A model generated the notes under the pieces. That model was not told where the DNA came from, made no database searches, and saw only the letters and a list, made by a program, of their open reading frames with translations. Made by a program: the position numbers and the translations under genes. This document shows, one piece after another, positions 1 through 5,382 of a DNA stretch of 5,382 nucleotides. The stretch spans positions 1 through 5,382 of the forward strand of contig JALSMC010000002.1 in the NCBI GenBank assembly GCA_026987995.1. The letters run 5' to 3'. The stretch's first letter is position 1. The number at the start of each line of letters is the position of its first letter. The stretch is from Sulfurimonas sp. (lineage in GTDB: Bacteria > Campylobacterota > Campylobacteria > Campylobacterales > Sulfurimonadaceae).

Positions 1-841
1 TACCTGTGAGTTTCATCGTACCAAAAAGTGCATACTTTAGCATCTCTACACTCAAAGTTTTGTTGATACTAGAGAGTATAACGCCACCCACTACACCAAA
101 TGCAGCAGACTCAGTAGGAGAAGCGATGCCTGCAAAAATACTCCCCAAAACCGAAACCATCAAAAGAAGAGGTGGGATTATAGCTTTAACTAAGTCCCAG
201 ACTTTTACTTCTTCATGTGTTATGATGGCAGGTGCATCATCTGGTTTGAGATATGCACGGATGAGAATGTAGGTGATGTAGAGACTCACAAGTGTAAGCC
301 CGGGTAAAACAGCCCCAACAAACAAGTCACCCACACTCACACTCATAACATCCCCTAAAACTATGAGAATGATTGAAGGTGGTATGATTTGTCCTAGTGT
401 TCCTGAAGCGGCTATGGTTCCAGAAGCTAAACTTTTATCGTACCCTGTGTTTATCATAAGTGGTAGAGCTATAACACTCATCATCACAACTGAAGCTGAG
501 ACTATTCCCGTTGAAGCTGCTAAAATAGCCCCAACTAAAACAACACTCACCCCTAAACCACCACGAACACCTTTAAACATGGATGACATTGACATAAGAA
601 GTCGCTCTGCCATGCCTGACTTCTCGAGTATAAGTCCCATCATGATAAAGAGTGGCACAGCCATAAGAGTTGTGTTTGTCATGATGCCATAGATGCGAAA
701 TGGCAAGATATTAAATACTTCAAAGCCTAACTCAGGAATGACAAACGCGAACATCATAGCCACCCCACCAAAAGCAAACGCTACAGGGATTCCAAAAAGT
801 AGTAGTGCTAACGCCACCACAAACATGACCAAAGCTATCAT
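1..841 (-). CDS. dctM: TRAP transporter large permease DctM (3' end beyond window)
   Basis: This is the large membrane subunit of a tripartite ATP-independent periplasmic (TRAP) transporter, which carries the substrate and couples uptake, usually of an organic acid, to a sodium gradient across the inner membrane. I translated 280 uninterrupted codons from ATG at 841-839 to the window edge. The family is usually about 425-460 residues, so roughly the last third is missing. The protein is a series of hydrophobic segments. It carries the family signature TIAASGTLGQIIPPSI at residues 142-157, a GAILAASTGIVSAS stretch near 105-118 and SPTESAAFG at 241-249, matching the conserved (T/S)PTEAAA region. 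The start overlaps the dctQ stop by four bases (ATGA), so translation is probably coupled. The family call is very secure. The substrate cannot be read from the sequence, and no binding-protein gene is adjacent. Confidence 0.95.
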   Translation of the reverse strand, partial: MIALVMFVVALALLLFGIPVAFAFGGVAMMFAFVIPELGFEVFNILPFRIYGIMTNTTLMAVPLFIMMGLILEKSGMAERLLMSMSSMFKGVRGGLGVSVVLVGAILAASTGIVSASVVMMSVIALPLMINTGYDKSLASGTIAASGTLGQIIPPSIILIVLGDVMSVSVGDLFVGAVLPGLTLVSLYITYILIRAYLKPDDAPAIITHEEVKVWDLVKAIIPPLLLMVSVLGSIFAGIASPTESAAFGVVGGVILSSINKTLSVEMLKYALFGTMKLTG

Positions 842-1326
842 GAGGCACTTCTATAAAGTTTTATCTGCCTAAAAAGTTCACTTAGGGCTTGCAGTCCTAA
901 AAACAAAAATGCCAAAGGCATAAGAGACTTGACTATCCATCTATGTGTGAGACCACCTGGATTTGATGAGACTTCGTTTTGTACAAAACTTATCTCCACA
1001 AAACCTATACCCACATAAACTAGTAAAGAAGCAAAGGGAAGGATGAAAAAAAGTGTCGCTAGGATATTTACAAGTGCTTTGTTCTTAGGAGAAAAAGTAT
1101 TATAAAAGATATCGACTCGAACATGAGAGTTCTCTTTTAATGTGTAAGCGATACTCAGCATGATAATGACATCAAAAAGATGCCACTCTAACTCTTGAAG
1201 TGAGATAAGTCCACTTGAAAAAAGATAGCGGGCAGTTGCATCATAGACTATGAGAAGTACTAAAAGAGATAGAGTAAACGCAGTGAAATAAGATATATAT
1301 TTAATTATACTCATTGAATTATCCAT
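838..1326 (-). CDS. dctQ: TRAP transporter small permease DctQ
   Basis: This is the small membrane subunit that pairs with DctM in the inner membrane. At 162 residues it has the usual family size. Four hydrophobic segments are visible at about 11-28, 47-63, 85-107 and 131-150. Conserved DctQ features include ELEWH at 45-49 and HVRVD at 68-72 between the second and third segments, and GGLTHRW at 124-130 before the fourth. Two starts are possible. ATG at 1326 overlaps the endonuclease stop by eight bases but has no purine-rich site upstream. ATG at 1314 (Met5) has GGA seven bases upstream and lies four bases after that stop, and I slightly prefer it. The gene overlaps dctM by four bases. It has no room for a promoter of its own unless one lies within the endonuclease gene, so it probably depends on transcription from upstream. 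Confidence 0.93.
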   Translation of the reverse strand: MDNSMSIIKYISYFTAFTLSLLVLLIVYDATARYLFSSGLISLQELEWHLFDVIIMLSIAYTLKENSHVRVDIFYNTFSPKNKALVNILATLFFILPFASLLVYVGIGFVEISFVQNEVSSNPGGLTHRWIVKSLMPLAFLFLGLQALSELFRQIKLYRSAS

Positions 1327-2749
1327 ATGTATTCAGTAGTGTTTGGATAAAGTTTTTATTAAACCAAAAACTCTGCTTAACGATACTATTTCCAAATAAA
1401 TCGACATCTCTATCGTTAGAATCTCTACCATGTGGTCGCATATGAATAAAAGAGGTTTGTGACTCTTTTGACAAACTACTAAGTTCTTTAAAACCTCTTT
1501 TAGATTTATTTACTATTTTTTTCACCTTACATTTTCCAGAAGCAATTTCATTTTGATAATCAAGCCACTCTTGTTTTATTAACTTCTCTTCTTTTATAGA
1601 CGGTGACCAAAAAAATGATTTTCCTAAATACTTATCACTCAATGATAAAGAATCATGATAGACGGGAACAAAAAGTATCTTATGAATCATCTCTTTAAAA
1701 GTTGACTCATCCCACTCCTCACATATAAATTCTTGTAGTTCCATAGCAGGAAAAGATATTGCTTCTAAGGGCTTATTGTTTTTTCGTCTTACTTTGATTG
1801 TCTTAACAATGATACCTAGTTGCTCAAACTCTTTAATATTAGATTTTACACTTTTAAAGCCTATCGCTTTTTTGATGATTGTAGCAATTTGATTTTTACT
1901 TCTATTATTTATATTAAGATTAAAAGTATCCGATAATTCTCGTATCGATTCTTTTTCATACCTATTTAGTTGTTTTAATACAGCTGTTTCAAAATCACTA
2001 AAATCATCTATGGATAAAGAATCTATAATAGATTCAAATTTTACAGTTTTTTGTAGCTCTTTCCATCGTTGGTTAGTAAAAGACTGTTTTAAAGAAAATG
2101 CTCTTTTTAATGCTTCTTCAGATATTTCTACATTTGCTTGAGGGACTAAATCTCTAAATTTTCCATTCTTATCTTTTCCACCACTACCACTTCTAGAAGC
2201 AGCTAAAACTTTTGAATCTCCTTCACTTATCTCATGTGCTAAACCATCTAATACTTTTTTTTGAACATTAATCCAGTCATTTTTAATAATAAGTTCATTA
2301 TTTCCATCATCTAATTTCCATAAGTCCACTTTTTTTATCTCAGAATTACTTATATTATTTTTATCATACAAGTAGTATATAAATAAAACTTTATTAAGCT
2401 TTTCTTTCGCATGTGAATTTTGCCAGTTTTCAGAGACTAACTTAGTGTAGCTAATACTACAAACCTTCGTTCTCTCTTTTACTGCTAAGCCTTTTTTTTG
2501 CTTTATTAATGGAATTATCTTAAGTTCAACTCCCACTTTTTGAAAGTCTGGTTTTGGTGATGAGTTTGGTTTAATTCCGAACCAATACTCTTCAATTATA
2601 GTGCCTATTATACCTTTATTTTGAATACTTACTAGACCCTTAAACTCTGACTTATCTAATATGTCTGAAATTGTTTTTCCCACTAATTTTTGAGAGTAAT
2701 ACAAAATCGATTTTATATTTGAATCATCATACTTAAGAGAAGGTTTCAT
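1319..2749 (-). CDS. Type II restriction endonuclease, Sau3AI/MutH family (probable GATC cutter)
   Basis: This nuclease probably cleaves unmethylated GATC in invading DNA, and 5-methylcytosine laid down by the neighbouring methyltransferase would protect the host. The first half (about 1-235 of 476 residues) is a MutH-type domain. It has IIEEYWFG at 51-58, then PKPDF and VELK giving D68-x6-E75-x-K77, with E54 fourteen residues before D68 as in MutH. A second block has EISEGDSK at 173-180 and RAFSLKQSF at 216-224, matching the MutH SEGD and AFSLKQS region. The second half (about 240-476) contains a degenerate repeat, KEFEQLGIIVK at 306-316, and ends with IHMRPHGRDSNDRD (435-448) and KQSFWFN (458-464), which I recall as typical of Sau3AI C-termini. 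Sau3AI is about 490 residues, so the length fits. ATG at 2749 directly follows the methyltransferase stop. G+C is low (13 of 60 in 1861-1920). The family call is strong; GATC is inferred from the family and from site avoidance. Confidence 0.93.
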   Translation of the reverse strand: MKPSLKYDDSNIKSILYYSQKLVGKTISDILDKSEFKGLVSIQNKGIIGTIIEEYWFGIKPNSSPKPDFQKVGVELKIIPLIKQKKGLAVKERTKVCSISYTKLVSENWQNSHAKEKLNKVLFIYYLYDKNNISNSEIKKVDLWKLDDGNNELIIKNDWINVQKKVLDGLAHEISEGDSKVLAASRSGSGGKDKNGKFRDLVPQANVEISEEALKRAFSLKQSFTNQRWKELQKTVKFESIIDSLSIDDFSDFETAVLKQLNRYEKESIRELSDTFNLNINNRSKNQIATIIKKAIGFKSVKSNIKEFEQLGIIVKTIKVRRKNNKPLEAISFPAMELQEFICEEWDESTFKEMIHKILFVPVYHDSLSLSDKYLGKSFFWSPSIKEEKLIKQEWLDYQNEIASGKCKVKKIVNKSKRGFKELSSLSKESQTSFIHMRPHGRDSNDRDVDLFGNSIVKQSFWFNKNFIQTLLNTYG

Positions 2750-4048
2750 CTAAGTATCCATTTTTAAAATTGTATGACCAAGTTGTTCGACTATCCCAAC
2801 AACTAGAGCATTACCCATTAAAAAAGCTCTTTTTGTATCTGTAACTCCAAAAGTGTGATTATCTGGAAACATATTTAATCTTTCTAACTCTAAAGGAATT
2901 AATCTTCTATGTTTACCATTTACTAAAACAACATGCTTAAAACGTGAAGCACTTGCACCACCTTCGCCTGTAATTATAGTTCTAGAGGGTTTATCCAGTG
3001 CATCTGGAAATCCCATACTTCCTTCAGTATAAAGATATTTATGCCCTGTCGTTTTATGTATCCGTTGTATAGATTTTGCACCTTTTTGATAGTGCCATTT
3101 TTTCAATTCTTCATCATTTATATAAAACTCATCAGGAATCTTTTTTTCATCTTCTAAAAAATCACCTAAAACAGTATGTTTTTCCTTATAGTCCACTTCT
3201 ATTTTAGATGTATAGTAAGTGCCGTTTATCATATAGCCAGCATCTAAAAAAGCATTTTGCTTTGGTTTTTTTTTGTTAAAGTTTTCCGTTATGTCAACAA
3301 GGTTATCACTAAGTTTTCCTGTCAAAATATTTTGAGTTTTTATATTTTTAATAGGGAAGGTTTGAGCAAACACACCTTGTGTATTTATAACTTCTTCATA
3401 GCCATTATCACTTAAAGTGTTATATGCATTTGTCCCTTTCTTTGATGCAAAGATAAAAACACGTCTACGTCTCTGTGGCATGCCATACTCGCTAGCATTA
3501 ATAACTCGCCACTCCACACTATAACCTAAAGCATTCAAAGACGACAAGATAATTGCAAAGTCTCGTCCTCTTTGACTAGCTGGTGATTTTAACAGCCTAT
3601 CTACATTTTCTAGAAGTAGGTATTTTGGACTTTTGTCTTTTTTTTCCAATAAAATTCTATATATTTCCCACCAAAGAACACCTTTTTTACCAATAATTCC
3701 ATGAGAGTTTTTAAGAGTGCTAGCCACTGAATAGTCTTGGCAAGGGAATCCACCAACGAGTAAATCGTGATCTGGTATCTCTTGAGTATCTACTTCACAT
3801 ATATTTTCATTTGAGTGATTTTCAAAGCCAAACCTAGCACAGTAAATATCTGATGCATGTTGCACCTTTGTAGATGGTTCCCATTGATTACTCCAAACTA
3901 CTTCAAAGTTTTTATCTTTATTTTTTACTTTATTTAATCCAAGGCGAAAACCACCAACACCGGCAAAAAGTTCAATTGTTTTAATCTTGTTCATATAATT
4001 ATTTTCTTCCATTATAAATTGCATACTAAACAGTGTTGGATGCTTCAT
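2750..4048 (-). CDS. DNA cytosine-5 methyltransferase of the restriction-modification pair
   Basis: This enzyme transfers a methyl group from S-adenosylmethionine to carbon 5 of cytosine, probably within GATC, and so protects host DNA from the nuclease encoded next door. The C5-MTase motifs appear in order over 432 residues: motif I IELFAGVGGFRLG (25-37), motif IV GGFPCQDYS (99-107) with catalytic C103, motif VI ENV (147-149), motif VIII QRRRR (192-196), motif IX region PSRTIIT (354-360) and motif X GNALVVG (412-418). The target-recognition region should lie at about 200-350, between motifs VIII and IX. Two starts are credible. ATG at 4048 has AAGG eight bases upstream. ATG at 3994 (Met19) has GGAAGA about ten bases upstream and puts motif I close to the N-terminus, as is usual. 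The last codon is followed immediately by the endonuclease ATG. The gene is poorer in G+C than its outer neighbours (16 of 60 in 3241-3300) and looks complete. Confidence 0.95.
   Translation of the reverse strand: MKHPTLFSMQFIMEENNYMNKIKTIELFAGVGGFRLGLNKVKNKDKNFEVVWSNQWEPSTKVQHASDIYCARFGFENHSNENICEVDTQEIPDHDLLVGGFPCQDYSVASTLKNSHGIIGKKGVLWWEIYRILLEKKDKSPKYLLLENVDRLLKSPASQRGRDFAIILSSLNALGYSVEWRVINASEYGMPQRRRRVFIFASKKGTNAYNTLSDNGYEEVINTQGVFAQTFPIKNIKTQNILTGKLSDNLVDITENFNKKKPKQNAFLDAGYMINGTYYTSKIEVDYKEKHTVLGDFLEDEKKIPDEFYINDEELKKWHYQKGAKSIQRIHKTTGHKYLYTEGSMGFPDALDKPSRTIITGEGGASASRFKHVVLVNGKHRRLIPLELERLNMFPDNHTFGVTDTKRAFLMGNALVVGIVEQLGHTILKMDT
3769..3772. other. Only GATC site in the window
   Basis: This is the one GATC I found by checking every ATC trinucleotide in the window for a preceding G. 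It lies inside the methyltransferase gene, spanning codons D93 and H94. It is the likely target sequence of the pair, so this gene carries a site its own nuclease could cut if methylation were lost. No regulatory role can be shown. Confidence 0.6.
4005..4010 (-). promoter_or_regulatory. Alternative ribosome binding site for the methyltransferase
   Basis: GGAAGA on the minus strand stands about ten bases before the in-frame ATG at 3994 (Met19). It competes with the AAGG site of the upstream ATG. Starting here would remove an 18-residue leader that lies outside the conserved fold. Confidence 0.4.
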
Positions 4049-4056
4049 TTTTAAAA

Positions 4057-4060
4057 CCTT
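4057..4060 (-). promoter_or_regulatory. Ribosome binding site for the methyltransferase start at 4048
   Basis: AAGG on the minus strand lies eight bases before ATG at 4048. It supports the longer reading of the methyltransferase, although transcripts beginning at about 4063 would leave only a very short leader in front of it. Confidence 0.45.
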
Positions 4061-4069
4061 TTTATATAA

Positions 4070-4075
4070 ATTATA
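4070..4075 (-). promoter_or_regulatory. Probable -10 box driving the restriction-modification genes
   Basis: A perfect TATAAT stands on the minus strand just after a run of T (CTTTTTATAAT). No good TTGACA lies 17 bases upstream; the hexamer there reads AACTTT. A weak -35 with T-rich upstream DNA is common in Campylobacterota promoters. Transcription would begin near 4063 and would probably continue through the methyltransferase, the endonuclease and dctQM. The overlapping AT-rich sequence (TTTATATAAA) offers other -10 candidates, so the exact position is uncertain. Confidence 0.45.
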
Positions 4076-4112
4076 AAAAGATTTTACACTTAAAAGTTAT
4101 GTTCTTGTAATT

Positions 4113-4131
4113 ATATTGCAATATGCAATAT
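4113..4131. repeat. Inverted repeat between murF and the methyltransferase (8+3+8)
   Basis: ATATTGCA and TGCAATAT form perfect eight-base arms around the spacer ATA. The repeat sits just beyond the murF stop and about 38 bases upstream of the likely -10 box. On the minus strand no T-run follows it and the stem has only two G-C pairs per arm, so it is a poor intrinsic terminator. A binding site for a regulator is possible. In AT-rich DNA a chance origin is also possible. Confidence 0.4.
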
Positions 4132-4139
4132 TTTCAAAT

Positions 4140-5382
4140 CTATATAAAATTCGGAGCATCGTTAGCGAATAGTATAATATCACCCGACTTAGTTTGGTTT
4201 GCTAGAACTGCTGTCAGTGAGCTTTTATCTGCTAACATCACTTTTTGTTTCACTTTTAGGTGTTTGTCAAATAGCTCTGCATTTAGTGAGCCAGTTACTA
4301 TTACTATGTCAAAAACATCATTTATTGCGTTTATTAGTTGCAAATTCAGTTCCTCTCTACTCTCTACTAGTCCTGGCGTTACCATAACTTTTTGTCCACC
4401 TTCATGTAAAGAGCAGAGTCTTACACCCTCAAGCATTCCATCAATATTGCCGTTATAACCATCATCTAAGATGAGCTTTCCACCTGCTTTTATCATCTGT
4501 AGTCGGTGTTCTACTGGCTCTAACTCTTTTACTGCTTTTGTTATCTCATCATCACTCATACCAAAGCTTTTTGCTATACGAACAGCTACTGCGATGTTCA
4601 TTGTTTGAAATGAACCTAAGACATCAGTATGGAGTTTAAGAGTTGTATTTTCAAGTGTTATAGTAAAGTCTGTACCATCTAAGCTAGCATTTACATCACT
4701 GAGTTCATTACCAAAAAATGTCACTTTATCATGAGGTTCATCTGTAACAGAAGTATGTATAAAAGCTTTTTCTAAACGCGGAGACTGCATAAGTTCAAGT
4801 TTAGTTGCTTTGATGTTATCTAATGTTTTGAAGTACTCTATGTGAGCCTCACCAACTTTACCGACAACAACAGTTTGTGGCTCTACAAAAGTGGCAATGT
4901 CATAAATATCACCTGTTTCTCTTGCACCTGCTTCACAAACATATATCTCTGTACCTTCAGGTAGTGAGTTGTTCACATCAGCCATTATGCCACCAAGAGT
5001 GTTTATACTTCTTGGTGTTGGGTAGACTTTAAACTTTTTACTGAGTATCTCTGCTACAAAGTTTTTTATACTTGTTTTTCCATAGCTTCCTGTAATAGCG
5101 ATAACCTGAAGCTTATCCATAGATGCTAATTTTCTTTTTGCTTGTTTTTTATAAACCATAAAAAGATATTTCTCTATGATATAAGAGCCGATGTAAGCAA
5201 GTGCTAAAGGCATAAATACACCATAGACGGCACAAGCGTCTTTAAGGGTACACAGAACATTTTGAAATAGAGTAAGTCCTACAACAAGGATAAGAAAACG
5301 CTTGACTCTCCAAGTAAGCACAAGTTTTTTATCGAGTCTTTTATGCCAAATTATAATAGAAGGCAGTATCGCAAACACAAAG
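4140..5382 (-). CDS. murF: MurF-type Mur ligase with membrane N-terminus (5' end beyond window)
   Basis: This is probably UDP-N-acetylmuramoyl-tripeptide:D-alanyl-D-alanine ligase, which adds D-Ala-D-Ala using ATP in the last cytoplasmic step of the peptidoglycan stem peptide. The frame is open to the window edge; the first in-window start is GTG at 5378, but the true start probably lies upstream. Numbering from that GTG, the ATP-binding loop is TGSYGKTS (96-103), followed by INTLGG (125-130), EAGARETGDI (149-158), GEAHIEYF (176-183), EPVEHRLQ (287-294) and LDDGYNGN (304-311), all in Mur ligase order, with the C-terminal domain reaching the TAG at 4142-4140. Before the loop, where MurF normally has its substrate-binding domain 1, the protein shows hydrophobic stretches at about 1-10, 28-45 and 52-76 with basic residues between. 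Membrane attachment is therefore likely. G+C (24 of 60 in 4861-4920) is higher than in the adjacent methyltransferase. MurF fits best among the Mur ligases; another family member is possible. Confidence 0.87.
   Translation of the reverse strand, partial: FVFAILPSIIIWHKRLDKKLVLTWRVKRFLILVVGLTLFQNVLCTLKDACAVYGVFMPLALAYIGSYIIEKYLFMVYKKQAKRKLASMDKLQVIAITGSYGKTSIKNFVAEILSKKFKVYPTPRSINTLGGIMADVNNSLPEGTEIYVCEAGARETGDIYDIATFVEPQTVVVGKVGEAHIEYFKTLDNIKATKLELMQSPRLEKAFIHTSVTDEPHDKVTFFGNELSDVNASLDGTDFTITLENTTLKLHTDVLGSFQTMNIAVAVRIAKSFGMSDDEITKAVKELEPVEHRLQMIKAGGKLILDDGYNGNIDGMLEGVRLCSLHEGGQKVMVTPGLVESREELNLQLINAINDVFDIVIVTGSLNAELFDKHLKVKQKVMLADKSSLTAVLANQTKSGDIILFANDAPNFI

Noticed and set aside
6..692. 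Plus-strand open frames at 6-272 and 363-692
   Set aside because: They lie opposite dctM, whose minus-strand translation carries the TRAP signature. Their translations show no recognisable domain.
1319..2749. The nuclease as a chromosomal MutH mismatch-repair protein
   Set aside because: It is about twice the length of MutH (near 230 residues), has a second degenerate domain, and is paired with a C5 rather than an adenine methyltransferase.
1319..4048. A novel multi-gene defence system
   Set aside because: The two genes match a known Type II restriction-modification pair, and no further defence gene is present in the window.
1302..4115. Eight-base direct repeat TAATTATA at 1302-1309 and 4108-4115, as a possible target-site duplication around the cassette
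   Set aside because: Joining the flanks at the repeat would leave dctQ without an ATG in the restored sequence, and an AT-only octamer is easily repeated by chance.
4113..4131. The inverted repeat as the murF terminator
   Set aside because: On the minus strand it is followed by AATTAC rather than a run of T, and the stem is weak.
4123..4458. Plus-strand open frames at 4123-4458 and 4199-4387
   Set aside because: They lie opposite the C-terminal part of the Mur ligase, whose frame is continuous and conserved. Their products look like low-complexity shadow translations.

Overview
The window is AT-rich bacterial DNA in which every convincing gene lies on the minus strand. In minus-strand order it reads: a 5'-truncated murF-like Mur ligase (5382 to 4140), a cytosine-5 DNA methyltransferase (4048 to 2750), a two-domain Sau3AI/MutH-type restriction endonuclease (2749 to 1319), the small TRAP transporter permease dctQ (1326 to 838), and the start of the large permease dctM (841 to 1, running out of the window). 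The source looks like a member of the Campylobacterota, perhaps Sulfurimonas- or Arcobacter-like. This is inferred from the AT-rich codon use, a Mur ligase with a membrane-type N-terminus, and a tightly packed TRAP pair; no taxonomic marker in the window proves it.

The centre (about 1319-4048) is a complete Type II restriction-modification pair. The methyltransferase carries the full set of C5-MTase motifs, with PCQ cysteine C103, ENV and QRRRR. The endonuclease has the MutH/Sau3AI active site D68-x6-E75-x-K77 in its first half and a degenerate copy (E307, I314, K316) in its second half, which is the Sau3AI architecture. The family suggests the target GATC. The sequence supports this independently: GATC occurs once by hand scan in 5382 bases, where about 17 are expected from composition. 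CATG, with identical base composition, occurs about 19 times. The single GATC lies inside the methyltransferase gene.

The restriction-modification genes are visibly poorer in G+C (22-27% in the lines counted) than the flanking housekeeping and transport genes (35-43%). They sit as a cassette between murF and dctQ. The methyltransferase stop directly abuts the endonuclease start, and the endonuclease stop overlaps or nearly touches the dctQ start. The transporter permeases are therefore probably co-transcribed with the restriction-modification cassette. No dctP (periplasmic binding protein) gene is present next to dctQM in this window. The only sizeable non-coding stretch is the 91 bases between murF and the methyltransferase, which holds a probable -10 box, a ribosome binding site and an 8+3+8 inverted repeat.

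I found no RNA gene, CRISPR array, insertion sequence or clearly new system. The points of most interest are the strong GATC avoidance, the pseudo-catalytic second half of the nuclease, the coupling of the cassette to a transporter, and the membrane-type N-terminus of the Mur ligase.
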